Below are positions 24,931-32,982 of a DNA stretch of 33,029 nucleotides, one piece after another (within the stretch, counting starts at the first letter, position 1; each line of letters begins with the position of its first letter). The notes below the pieces were generated by a model. It did not search any database. It was not told where the DNA came from and saw only the letters and a program-made list of their open reading frames with translations. Location of the stretch: positions 1-33,029 of the forward strand of contig CAMQTN010000032.1 in the NCBI GenBank assembly GCA_947037115.1. The letters are read 5' to 3'. This stretch comes from an uncultured Lachnospiraceae bacterium. GTDB taxonomy: Bacteria > Bacillota > Clostridia > Lachnospirales > Lachnospiraceae. The position numbers and the translations under genes are program-made.

Positions 24931-24959
24931 ATTATATCTAAGTTACCTTCTTCCTGCAA
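24931..24959 (-). promoter_or_regulatory. sigma-A type promoter of the lar/nickel operon
   Basis: Minus-strand TTGCAG (24959-24954), a 17-bp spacer and a perfect TATAAT (24936-24931). The -35 begins eight bases after the stop codon of the NlpC/P60 gene. The predicted start is near 24924. Confidence 0.72.
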
Positions 24960-24966
24960 GCACTTC

Positions 24967-26226
24967 CTACACAATTCTCCTCACCGTAATAATACTCCGG
25001 TAAGTGGCAGAGGTAATCTTAATCCCCGAGCGTTCCGTACTGGCATGTACAATCTGCCCGTTTCCTATATAGATGCCCACATGGCCGCCATAGTAAATCA
25101 CATCGCCGGGCTGTGCCTCAGAGTAGGACACCGACTTGCCGGCACTTGACTGCGCATAGGAACTTCGCGGCAGGGAAATTCCGAAATTCTGGTAGACCGC
25201 CATCACAAATCCGGAGCAGTCCGCCCCGTTTGTAAGACTGGTGCCGCCCGCCACATATGGATTCCCGATATACTTACAGGCAAAATTCGCGATGTCCTGT
25301 CCTTTACCGCTCCCGCCGGAAGACGTTACCTTGGGCTTCTCTTCCTCTTCGCTTTTGGAGTCTTCAGTCTCTTCGGGTTCCTCGTCATCTTCGGCGGCTT
25401 CGCTGTTCTGACTCGCCAGCAGAGCTTCCTGCTCCTTTCTGCGCCGTTCTTCTTCCTCTTTCCGCTTTCTCTCCTCTTCTTCCCTGCGTTTGCGCTCTTC
25501 CTCTTCCAGCTTTTTGATCTGCGCCGTTTCCTGCTTGATTCTTGCCGTGTAGGTCGCCGCCTCCTGTTTTGCCTTGGTGAGCATCACGCTGTAATTTTCG
25601 TACTCCGTCCTTTTCTGGGCAAGCATTTCTTCCAGATATTCCTGCCCCTCCTTGAGCTCCGTCCTGGATGTCTCCAGCTCAGACTTCTCTTCCTCCAGCC
25701 TGTCCTGCAATTCCTCCACCCGGTGCACGGTATCCTCATACTCGGCAAGCAGCTTCCGGTCATAGTCGTAGAGCTCCTCCACATATTTCGCCTTATTCAC
25801 CATATCGCCCATATTGCCTGAGCCGAAAAACATATGCAGATAGGAGGAATCTCCTTTCTCGTACATAAACTGGATTCGGATTTTCATGGAAGCATACTGT
25901 TCGTCCTTCTCCACCACAGCCGCATCATACTCCACCTGGGTTGCAGCGATCTCCTCCTCTTTTTCCTCAATGGCGTCCTCAATGAGATCAATATCCGTAA
26001 GCAGGCTCACCAACTCCGCATCGATCTCGTTGATCTCTTCCTCTACGCCCTCCTGCGCTTCCTGCGCACTGTTAATTTTCTGTTGGGCGCCCTGTAACTG
26101 GGACTGGTTCCTTTTGATATCTTTCTGAAGATCGGAAATAGTGGTAGCCGAAATCGGATCTACCACCGATAAGCACAATATAAAGGCCAATACAACATAC
26201 AACCGTCTCTTAAAACTCTTCTTCAT
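24967..26226 (-). CDS. secreted NlpC/P60 peptidoglycan hydrolase with coiled-coil region
   Basis: About 419 residues: a signal peptide (about 1-28, RRLYVVLAFILCLSVVDPISA), a long coiled coil (about 30-265) ending in a Glu/Arg/Lys-rich stretch, an acidic linker, and a C-terminal NlpC/P60 domain of about 110 residues. The catalytic cysteine is in GADCSGFVM; the histidines are in GGHVGIYIG and IVHAST. Such PcsB/CwlO-like enzymes cut D-Glu-DAP peptide bonds, and the coiled coil usually docks to FtsEX or blocks the active site. A GTG four codons earlier (26238) is an alternative start; neither has a strong ribosome site. It lies 26 bases after asnS. Confidence 0.9.
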   Translation of the reverse strand: MKKSFKRRLYVVLAFILCLSVVDPISATTISDLQKDIKRNQSQLQGAQQKINSAQEAQEGVEEEINEIDAELVSLLTDIDLIEDAIEEKEEEIAATQVEYDAAVVEKDEQYASMKIRIQFMYEKGDSSYLHMFFGSGNMGDMVNKAKYVEELYDYDRKLLAEYEDTVHRVEELQDRLEEEKSELETSRTELKEGQEYLEEMLAQKRTEYENYSVMLTKAKQEAATYTARIKQETAQIKKLEEEERKRREEEERKRKEEEERRRKEQEALLASQNSEAAEDDEEPEETEDSKSEEEEKPKVTSSGGSGKGQDIANFACKYIGNPYVAGGTSLTNGADCSGFVMAVYQNFGISLPRSSYAQSSAGKSVSYSEAQPGDVIYYGGHVGIYIGNGQIVHASTERSGIKITSATYRSIITVRRIV

Positions 26227-26252
26227 CTTAATGCCCACTACTTCTCACACAA

Positions 26253-27644
26253 TTACAGTTCGCAGTTATTCACCGTTCTCGGGAAAGGAACCACGTCACG
26301 GATGTTGCCCATTCCAGTCAAATACATCACGCAGCGCTCAAAGCCCAGTCCGAAGCCTGCATGTCTGGCGGAACCGTACTTGCGAAGATCCAGATAAAAC
26401 TGATAATCTTCCTTATTTAATCCCAGCTCCTCCATCCTCTGCTCCAAAAGCTCCAGATTATCCTCTCTCTGGCTGCCGCCGATGATCTCACCGATTCCCG
26501 GTACCAGACAATCCATCGCCGCTACCGTCTTTCCGTCCTCATTCAGCTTCATATAGAAGGCTTTGATCTCCTTCGGATAGTCCGTCACAAACACGGGACG
26601 CTTAAACTCCTGTTCCGTCAGGAATCTCTCATGCTCCGTCTGCAAATCGCAGCCCCATTCCACCTTATATTCAAAACTGTCATTATGCTTCTTTAAAATC
26701 TCAATGGCGTCCGTGTACGTCACATGGGCAAAATCAGAGTTCAGTACATGATTCAGACGCTCAATCAGACCCTTGTCCACAAACTGATTGAAGAAGTTCA
26801 TCTCCTCCGGCGCATTTTCAAGCACATAACGGATCACATGCTTTAACATCGCCTCCGCCACCATCATGTCGTCCGTCAGATCCGCAAAAGCCATCTCCGG
26901 CTCAATCATCCAGAACTCCGCTGCATGTCTGGTGGTATTGGAATTTTCCGCCCGGAAAGTAGGGCCGAAAGTATACACATTCTTAAACGCAAAAGCGTAT
27001 GTTTCCACATTCAACTGTCCGCTCACGGTCAGGTTGGTCGGTTTTCCGAAAAAATCCTGACTGTAATCGACCTGTCCGTCCTCTGTCTTCTGCAGATTGT
27101 TTAAATCCATGGTCGTCACCTGGAACATCTCGCCCGCGCCCTCACAGTCGCTTCCGGTAATGATAGGCGTGTGCACATAGACAAAGCCTCTCTCCTGAAA
27201 GAAAGTGTGAATCGCATAGGCAATCAGGGAGCGCACCCGGAAGACAGCCTGAAAGGTATTGGTTCTGGGACGAAGATGGGAAATGGTGCGCAGGTACTCA
27301 AAACTGTGCCTTTTTTTCTGCAATGGATAATCCGCCGTGGAGACGCCCTCCACTACAATCTCCTCCGCCTGCATTTCAAATTTCTGCTTCGCCTGCGGGG
27401 TTGCCACAATCTTACCCCTCGCCACAATCGCAGAACCCACGTTCAGCCTGGATATGGCCTCAAAATTCTCCAGCCCGTCCGCGTACACAATCTGCAGGGG
27501 CTCAAAAAAGGTCCCGTCGTTTACCACGATAAAACCAAAGGTTTTGGAGTCTCTGATACTCCTGACCCATCCGCCGACTGTCACCTCTTTGTCAATATAC
27601 GTTTCACTGTCACGATACAAGTCTTTGATATCTGTTAAATCCAT
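26253..27644 (-). CDS. asnS: asparaginyl-tRNA synthetase
   Basis: 463-residue class IIb synthetase that charges tRNA-Asn. It has an N-terminal OB-fold anticodon domain (about 16-105, [24 protein letters not shown]), motif 2 FRAEN...[12 protein letters not shown] and motif 3 [15 protein letters not shown] with the terminal IRDVVPFPR. The sequence follows AsnRS rather than AspRS types in motif 2. Length matches the family. It is preceded by a trigger-factor-like lipoprotein gene (29 bases) and followed by the hydrolase gene, so it sits in the middle of a three-gene unit. Confidence 0.97.
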   Translation of the reverse strand: MDLTDIKDLYRDSETYIDKEVTVGGWVRSIRDSKTFGFIVVNDGTFFEPLQIVYADGLENFEAISRLNVGSAIVARGKIVATPQAKQKFEMQAEEIVVEGVSTADYPLQKKRHSFEYLRTISHLRPRTNTFQAVFRVRSLIAYAIHTFFQERGFVYVHTPIITGSDCEGAGEMFQVTTMDLNNLQKTEDGQVDYSQDFFGKPTNLTVSGQLNVETYAFAFKNVYTFGPTFRAENSNTTRHAAEFWMIEPEMAFADLTDDMMVAEAMLKHVIRYVLENAPEEMNFFNQFVDKGLIERLNHVLNSDFAHVTYTDAIEILKKHNDSFEYKVEWGCDLQTEHERFLTEQEFKRPVFVTDYPKEIKAFYMKLNEDGKTVAAMDCLVPGIGEIIGGSQREDNLELLEQRMEELGLNKEDYQFYLDLRKYGSARHAGFGLGFERCVMYLTGMGNIRDVVPFPRTVNNCEL

Positions 27645-27673
27645 ATTTACGCCTCCTGTTTTCCTGTTCTATA

Positions 27674-28765
27674 TCAGTCCACGATCGCCGCCGTCTCCTG
27701 AATGTTCGCGTTTTCTGTTAAGAACGCCACTACCTTTTTCCGCATCAGATCTTCCTTGAAGGATTCCATGTCCACACTCTTTGCAAGCTCCTCCTCGGAA
27801 GAATAGCCGTAGATCGTCATAAGTGCAGAAATCTCCTCGGAGATCTCATCCTGCGTGGGAGCAAGCCCCTCCCGATCGGCGATTGCCTGATACATAACGT
27901 ACTTCTTTGTCATCAGCATACCCTGCTCATCGAAGACCGCCCGGTATCCCGCCTCGTCGAGCCCCTGATACAACTGCATATACTGTGACAGGGTCATACC
28001 CATGGAAGCCGCTCTGATATTCATGTTCTCCTCAATGCTCTTCGTATAGCGCAGCACCATCTCCTCTGGCAGTTCCTCGAAGGTACTGCTGCCCATGACT
28101 GCGTCGGCAAGCACCGTCTCAACCTGATTATCGTAAGTGCTCTTTGCCGACTGGTCGTATAGATCATAAACCCAGTCCTCAAGCTCTGCGGCGGTCTGAC
28201 ACGAACCCACATTGTACCCTTCTGCGCTTAACTCCTCCACCAGCTTGTCCGTGAGCGCCGGCATCTTTCTCTCGCTGATACTGTTGACCGTCACCTCAAA
28301 CACCACAGGCGCGCCTGACAGTTCCGGATTGCGGGTATACGGATCCGGGAAGGTCAGATCAAGGCTCAGCTGATCCCCCACGTTTGCACCGATCAGCCCG
28401 TCCTCAAAACCGTCTATAAACTGTCCGGAACCGATGGTCAGATCGCTTGTTCCCGTTCCGCCGTCAAAAGCCACGCCGTCCTGATAACCGGCGAAATCAA
28501 TATTGACAACGTCCCCCTCCTGAACCGGTCTGCCCGTCACCGGCGCCGTTTCAGCCTTCGGCGCAAGAAAATTCTCCTCAATATAACTTTCCACCGCACC
28601 CTCCGGCACTTCGACCTTCTGTACTGCTGCCTCAAGTCCCATATAGTTTCCCAGAGTCACATACTTCTCGGCTTTAATATCCTTCAAATACTCCTTACTG
28701 CCGCAGGCAGTCAGAAACAGCGATGAAGCGATCATCCCTGCCAGCACAAACATCTTTTTTTTCAT
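27674..28765 (-). CDS. trigger-factor-like FKBP-type peptidyl-prolyl isomerase lipoprotein
   Basis: 363 residues with a lipoprotein signal (FLTAC, lipidated C21), then an FKBP-type domain (about 78-165: VQEGDVVNIDFAGYQDGVAFDGG, GSGQFIDGFEDGLIGANVGD) and a helical C-terminal region like that of trigger factor. It lacks the ribosome-binding N-terminal domain, so it is probably an extracytoplasmic chaperone/foldase with a role like PrsA. ATG at 28765 is chosen: GTGAGG lies just upstream and the signal peptide then starts with MKKK. It is the first gene of the unit with asnS and the NlpC/P60 hydrolase, which may be its folding client. Confidence 0.9.
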   Translation of the reverse strand: MKKKMFVLAGMIASSLFLTACGSKEYLKDIKAEKYVTLGNYMGLEAAVQKVEVPEGAVESYIEENFLAPKAETAPVTGRPVQEGDVVNIDFAGYQDGVAFDGGTGTSDLTIGSGQFIDGFEDGLIGANVGDQLSLDLTFPDPYTRNPELSGAPVVFEVTVNSISERKMPALTDKLVEELSAEGYNVGSCQTAAELEDWVYDLYDQSAKSTYDNQVETVLADAVMGSSTFEELPEEMVLRYTKSIEENMNIRAASMGMTLSQYMQLYQGLDEAGYRAVFDEQGMLMTKKYVMYQAIADREGLAPTQDEISEEISALMTIYGYSSEEELAKSVDMESFKEDLMRKKVVAFLTENANIQETAAIVD

Positions 28766-28806
28766 AATTTCCTCACAGCCTCTTTTCATTCATAAATACA
28801 GTTTCT

Positions 28807-28836
28807 ACTATAGCACAAATATCTTGAATTTGTCCA
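28807..28836 (-). promoter_or_regulatory. promoter of the foldase-asnS-hydrolase unit
   Basis: Minus-strand TGGACA (28836-28831), an 18-bp spacer and TATAGT (28812-28807). Five of six bases match in each hexamer. It lies about 40 bases upstream of the lipoprotein start. Confidence 0.6.
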
Positions 28837-28899
28837 TATCCGCAGGACGGCGGACACAAAATGTACACATATTTTCTTTCGGAAATCTTCCCCAGAATC

Positions 28900-28928
28900 T
28901 TGCGCAACGTAAAAATCAATGTTAAAAT
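28900..28928 (+). promoter_or_regulatory. promoter of the small membrane protein gene
   Basis: TTGCGC (28900-28905), a 17-bp spacer and TAAAAT (28923-28928), ending 40 bases before the ATG at 28969. It is divergent from the foldase promoter. This argues that the longer open frame beginning at 28861 is not translated. Confidence 0.55.
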
Positions 28929-28968
28929 ATCCATTACATGCATCAACACGAAAAACGGAGGCTATCGG

Positions 28969-29445
28969 ATGAGTACAATTACGATTGTTTTATTGGTGAT
29001 TCTGGCGGTTCTTCTTATCGCCGTAGTCGTATTATATTTCCTTGGAAAAAAGGCGCAGAAAAAGCAGGACGAACAGCAGGCGCAGATCGATGCAATGAAG
29101 CAGACCGTATCCATGCTCATCATCGACAAAAAGCGTATGAAACTAAAGGACGCCGGTCTTCCTCAGATGGTTGTGGATCAGACACCCAAACTTCTGCGTA
29201 ACTCCAAGCTTCCGGTTGTGAAAGCAAAAGTAGGCCCACAGATTATGACACTCATCTGCGAGGAGAGTATCTTCGACTCCGTTCCTGTCAAGAAAGAGGT
29301 AAAGGCCGTTGTCAGCGGTATTTATATCACGGGTGTGAAAGGGCTCCACGGAAAGACAACCGTTGTGGAACAGAAGAAAAAGAGCAAGTTTAAGCAGTTA
29401 ATTGAGAAGGCACAGGAAAAAGCGGGTGCAAAACCCATAAAATAA
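28969..29445 (+). CDS. small single-pass membrane protein of unknown function
   Basis: 158 residues: one N-terminal transmembrane segment (about 4-25), a short polar coiled stretch (KKAQKKQDEQQ), a compact, probably cytoplasmic domain (about 55-130, with DAGLPQMVVDQTPKLLRNSKLPVVKAKVG in the middle, positions about 61-90), and a lysine-rich tail. I do not recognise a named family; the pattern suggests a conserved Clostridia-specific protein. The ATG at 28969 has CGGAGG seven bases upstream and a promoter at suitable distance. It is a single-gene unit facing the DUF1934 gene, with a strong hairpin after its stop. Confidence 0.8.
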   Translation: MSTITIVLLVILAVLLIAVVVLYFLGKKAQKKQDEQQAQIDAMKQTVSMLIIDKKRMKLKDAGLPQMVVDQTPKLLRNSKLPVVKAKVGPQIMTLICEESIFDSVPVKKEVKAVVSGIYITGVKGLHGKTTVVEQKKKSKFKQLIEKAQEKAGAKPIK

Positions 29446-29446
29446 C

Positions 29447-29474
29447 CGGCGTAAATTTCTTTGAATTTACGCCG
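29447..29474. terminator. hairpin after the small membrane protein gene
   Basis: Perfect 11-bp arms CGGCGTAAATT (29447-29457) and AATTTACGCCG (29464-29474), loop of six, starting two bases after the stop codon. No T tract follows on the plus strand, so termination would be weak or factor-aided. Two more small hairpins follow (29478-29492 and 29504-29522) around a run of eight Gs (29499-29506). Confidence 0.5.
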
Positions 29475-29544
29475 TGAGTTCCTGCGGAACTTACTACAGG
29501 GGGGGGACTAAAAAGCAGTCCCTGGTCCCGGCGGCAGACCACGT

Positions 29545-30003
29545 TTATGATAAAAGCGTGAAGCCGCCGTTTTCTTTTGCCTTGGGACGGATATCGATTT
29601 TGATGTGGCAGTCTGAAAGGAACTCATAGTTGATATCCAGCGCGTAGTCCACATCCACTACGATATTGTCCTCCCTCTCGTCAATGCTGATTCGTTTCGT
29701 ATCAATTCCCACCAGAATCTGTCCGAAAGGCGTATTATAGTTGGACATATTCTTTTTGTTTTCCTGAAACATCATATGTACATTGACCAATCCGTTGCGG
29801 GTCAGTTCCACCATGTGTTCGCTGAATTTAAGGCGGTTTTTTGTGGGGCAGTCAAACCCCTCCGTGACTTCTTCATAGATCACGTAATGTCTGTCGTTTT
29901 TCTTATAATAATCTCCCACAGTGACTGTCTCGATCTTGTCTGCGTTTTCCTCCCGCTGGTCAAACTGTAGTCCCTGCAGAGTCAGTAACACCTCTTTCGT
30001 CAT
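29545..30003 (-). CDS. DUF1934 domain protein
   Basis: 152-residue soluble beta-barrel-like protein matching the DUF1934 family of Firmicutes (KEVLLTLQGLQF at the N-terminus, YYKKNDRHYVIYEE, NTPFGQILVGIDTKRISI, DVDYALDINYEFLSDCHIKID). The biochemical role is unknown. The start at 30003 rather than 30021 is set by AGAGGAG six bases upstream. It is the last gene after murI, 77 bases apart, and probably belongs to the same transcript. Confidence 0.85.
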   Translation of the reverse strand: MTKEVLLTLQGLQFDQREENADKIETVTVGDYYKKNDRHYVIYEEVTEGFDCPTKNRLKFSEHMVELTRNGLVNVHMMFQENKKNMSNYNTPFGQILVGIDTKRISIDEREDNIVVDVDYALDINYEFLSDCHIKIDIRPKAKENGGFTLLS

Positions 30004-30080
30004 ATGAATCTCCTCTGACATATACTCAAATCAGCGCAGAAAATGCCGTTGGTCAGGCCTTCCCTTACGCACGCTTCACT

Positions 30081-30914
30081 CTAATATTCGTCAATCCGAA
30101 TCACCTTGGCAGACAGGATACCATAGGTCAGAATCGAGTTGGCAAACCGCTGAAACTTATCGGCCGCATCGCTGACATAGAAACGGTACAGCTCCGTTCC
30201 AAGCTCCGGCCTGTGCTCGCTCTCCAGACCCTTATCCGCCAAAAGCGCCTTTAATTCTCTCGCCGTCTCATAGGCGGGATTCACCAGCGTCACACTCTCG
30301 CCCATAATCTTTCCCACTGTAGAGCGGAGCATGGGGTAGTGGGTGCAGCCTAAAATCAGTGTATCAATGCCGCTGTCCACAAGTTCCGTCAGGTAACGGC
30401 GTGCAATCTCATCTGTCACCGGATCTTCCCAAAGTCCCTCTTCCACCAGCGGCACAAAAAGGGGGCAGGCCTTCCCCATGATGGTAACGTCACTGTCATG
30501 TTCCTGTATGTAACGGCTGTAGATTCCACTGTTTATGGTGGCCTCCGTTCCCACAACCCCGATCTTCTTATTCACCGTTGCGGCAAGAGCCGCTCTGGCC
30601 CCCGGCTTTACCACGCCGATCATCGGAATATCCGCTTCTTTTTCCAGCTCTTCCAATGCATAGGCGCTGGCGGTATTGCAGGCAACCACAATAGCCTTCA
30701 CATCCTGCGTCTGTAAAAAATGCAGGATCTGTCTGGAAAATCTGGTCACCGTCTCTCTGGATTTGCTTCCGTATGGTACGCGCGCCGTATCTCCAAAATA
30801 AACAATCCGTTCATTGGGGAGCTGACGCATGATCTCGCGGGCTACGGTCAGGCCGCCCACCCCCGAGTCAAAAACTCCAATTGGACTGTTATGCCACTCT
30901 TCCTGTCCATTCAT
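30081..30914 (-). CDS. murI: glutamate racemase
   Basis: 277-residue cofactor-independent racemase making D-glutamate for peptidoglycan. The two catalytic cysteines are visible: C79 in VVACNTASA and C190 in LILGCTHYPML; D16 in VFDSGVGGLT and H192 are the supporting residues. Length fits the family. The start at 30914 (AAAGG nine bases upstream) is favoured over the open frame to 30947, which would run into the previous gene. It follows a small membrane or exported protein by 16 bases. Confidence 0.96.
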   Translation of the reverse strand: MNGQEEWHNSPIGVFDSGVGGLTVAREIMRQLPNERIVYFGDTARVPYGSKSRETVTRFSRQILHFLQTQDVKAIVVACNTASAYALEELEKEADIPMIGVVKPGARAALAATVNKKIGVVGTEATINSGIYSRYIQEHDSDVTIMGKACPLFVPLVEEGLWEDPVTDEIARRYLTELVDSGIDTLILGCTHYPMLRSTVGKIMGESVTLVNPAYETARELKALLADKGLESEHRPELGTELYRFYVSDAADKFQRFANSILTYGILSAKVIRIDEY

Positions 30915-30930
30915 GATCTGTAACCTTTCT

Positions 30931-31224
30931 CTATTCCTTCCTGTCAAACAGCCTTTCCCCGCACCACTCCAAAAGTCTGCTGCTTATCACCACTTCATCA
31001 TCACCGGCCCGCAAAATCCCGGAAGCCGTATCATCCTCACTGCCCTGTGCTGACGCGCCAGCTTCACCACCCTGCGGTATCACACCCGGGCCAGCCTCTT
31101 CCTCCGTCTTTGCAGTCTGCATCACCTCGCAGGTCTCCTCCGTAAAACACAGCTCCGGATAAAATACGCTCCACCATGCCATCGCAAACATACATGCCGC
31201 AAGCATTTTTCCCTTTTTCCACAT
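30931..31224 (-). CDS. small membrane-anchored or exported protein upstream of murI
   Basis: 97 residues starting MWKKGKMLAACMFAMAWWSVFYPEL: a basic start and one hydrophobic segment (about 7-24) that could be a signal peptide or an anchor, then an acidic, low-complexity stretch (TEEEAGPG...GGEAGASAQG) and a conserved-looking end ISSRLLEWCGERLF. GGGAG eight bases before the ATG at 31224 supports translation. I know no family for it. Its place between a GntR regulator and murI, 16 bases before murI, suggests co-transcription. It could be strain-specific; the reading frame alone is modest evidence. Confidence 0.55.
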   Translation of the reverse strand: MWKKGKMLAACMFAMAWWSVFYPELCFTEETCEVMQTAKTEEEAGPGVIPQGGEAGASAQGSEDDTASGILRAGDDEVVISSRLLEWCGERLFDRKE

Positions 31225-31308
31225 AGTCCGCACTCCCATCTGCCGTTTTCTTCCGACACTGGGAGTATGCCCTCACAGGAGCCTCCTGATACACTGTCCC
31301 CCGATGTT

Positions 31309-31995
31309 TTATTTTTTTCTGGCCGGATCAATACGGATCTGTCGGATAATACTCTGCTCCTGATTATCGATATGGAGTTTCGCCGCCATGGCCGCACCCT
31401 CCTTATCCCTGTTCATAATGCTCTCATATATCATCCTATGCTCGTTGACCAGATTTTCATGCCCGCTCTCGTCCTTAATATACTCGAAGCGGTAGCGGTA
31501 CATCTGTTCAGACAGATTATTAATCAACTGGATCAGCCGCTGGTTTCCCGTTGCCTGCACAATAATGTCATGAAGCGCCACGTCCGCCTCCGCAATCGTC
31601 ACTACGTCTCCCGTTTTTGTGGCGTCCTCAAATTGATCGCAGGCCCTTCCCAGCGCTGCTTTTCCCTCATTTGTGATTCTGTCGCAGGCAAGCTCCGCGC
31701 ACAAAGCATCCAGAGCGCGTCTCACCTCCAGCACGTCCTGTAAGCTCTTCTCCGTGATCTGCGCCACCTCTGCGCCCCGTCTGGGAATCATGGTCACAAG
31801 CCCTTCCAGTTCCAGCTTTCGTATCGCTTCCCTGATCGGCGTGCGGCTTACCCCCAGACGGTTAGCCAGATGAATTTCCATCAGCCGCTCCCCCGGTTTG
31901 AGCTCGCCGGTTAAAATCGCCCTGCGCAGTGTATTGAACACCACATCCCGCAGCGGAAGGAACTCATTCATATTCACCGTGAAATCATGATCCAT
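31309..31995 (-). CDS. FadR-type GntR transcriptional regulator (FCD domain)
   Basis: 228 residues: GntR winged helix (about 13-75, GELKPGERLMEIHLANRLGVSRTPIREAIRKLELEGLV) and an all-helical FCD ligand domain (about 85-215). The FCD metal/ligand residues are represented by the D and H of ADVALHDIIV and H at ...ENLVNEHRMIYESI. Such regulators sense small organic acids or metals. AGGAGG lies six bases before 31995. It begins 17 bases after the ispE stop, so the two are probably co-transcribed; whether it controls ispE is unknown. Confidence 0.92.
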   Translation of the reverse strand: MDHDFTVNMNEFLPLRDVVFNTLRRAILTGELKPGERLMEIHLANRLGVSRTPIREAIRKLELEGLVTMIPRRGAEVAQITEKSLQDVLEVRRALDALCAELACDRITNEGKAALGRACDQFEDATKTGDVVTIAEADVALHDIIVQATGNQRLIQLINNLSEQMYRYRFEYIKDESGHENLVNEHRMIYESIMNRDKEGAAMAAKLHIDNQEQSIIRQIRIDPARKK

Positions 31996-32012
31996 AGAAC
32001 GCCTCCTGATCC

Positions 32013-32882
32013 TTACGCTTCCGCACCCTCACAAAACCGCGTCACATAAACAGCTTTCGCAAGTTTCTCTTCCTTTAAAACTTCCGCTGTATTCTCCGCC
32101 GTTTCCCGCTCTTTGTAAATGCCGAATACGGTGGGCCCGCTGCCGCTCATCAGCGCATTTTCTGCACCCAGCCCGCACATCCGCTTCTTGATCCTGTCGA
32201 TCACAGGATATTCCCGCACAGTGACCGTCTCCAGCACATTTCCCATTCTGTCCGTAATCCCTTTCAGATCGCCTGCGGCAAGGGCCTTTGCCATACCGTC
32301 AATATCCGGATGAAATGGAAGGCTGTCCGCCCGCAGATTCCGATACACGAAGGCCGTAGACACATCGACGTCCGGCTTTGCCACCACCAGATGACAGTCC
32401 GGAGGCGCAGGAAGCGGCGTCAGCACTTCCCCGATTCCCTCCGACAGCATCGTTCCTCCCGATATACAGTAGGGAATGTCCGCACCCAGCTTTACACCCA
32501 GCTTCTGCAGGGATTTCGTGGAGTATCCCATTGCAAAAAGAGCATTTAATCCCCGCATCACGGCCGCCGCGTCGGCGCTTCCGCCCGCCATACCCGCCGC
32601 GATGGGGATTCTTTTCTTTAACGTAATGGACACGCCCTCCCTGATATGCTTTTCTTCCATTAAAAGAGCAGCCGCACGATAAGCCAGGTTCCTTTCATCC
32701 GCAGGCAGGTCCGCCCCGTCTATCCGGAGCTGGATGCCGGGTTCCCTTTCTCTTTCAAAAGTCAGTTCATCGCAGATATCGACAGTCTGCATAATCATTT
32801 TCAGCTCGTGATATCCGTCCGGCCTGCGCCGAAGCACGTCCAATCCAATATTTACTTTCGCATAAGCTTTCTGTTTCATCAT
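32013..32882 (-). CDS. ispE: 4-diphosphocytidyl-2-C-methyl-D-erythritol kinase
   Basis: 289-residue GHMP kinase of the MEP isoprenoid pathway, phosphorylating CDP-ME. The N-terminal AYAKVNIGLDVLRRRPDGYHEL has the CDP-ME-binding lysine and histidine. The glycine-rich ATP loop is IPIAAGMAGGSADAAA (about 91-106), and the GHMP C-terminal motif is LMSGSGPTVFGIY. Length is normal. Two ATGs in tandem (32882 and 32879) follow GGCGGGGA; either works. It is the first gene seen in this minus-strand unit. The sequence upstream is cut off by adapter at 32983. Confidence 0.96.
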   Translation of the reverse strand: MMKQKAYAKVNIGLDVLRRRPDGYHELKMIMQTVDICDELTFEREREPGIQLRIDGADLPADERNLAYRAAALLMEEKHIREGVSITLKKRIPIAAGMAGGSADAAAVMRGLNALFAMGYSTKSLQKLGVKLGADIPYCISGGTMLSEGIGEVLTPLPAPPDCHLVVAKPDVDVSTAFVYRNLRADSLPFHPDIDGMAKALAAGDLKGITDRMGNVLETVTVREYPVIDRIKKRMCGLGAENALMSGSGPTVFGIYKERETAENTAEVLKEEKLAKAVYVTRFCEGAEA

Positions 32883-32982
32883 AGGCTATTCCCCGCCGAA
32901 TTTGTGTCAGGCATGCTGCCATCCACAGATACCCGTTTCGTGATTCAGGCGCCGGCTTCGGTCTCTGAACCGGTGTACTTTG

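Noticed and set aside
2463..32882. tRNA or rRNA genes in the gaps
   Set aside because: No cloverleaf-like or conserved T-arm sequence was seen in any intergenic region, and the gaps are all under 300 bases.
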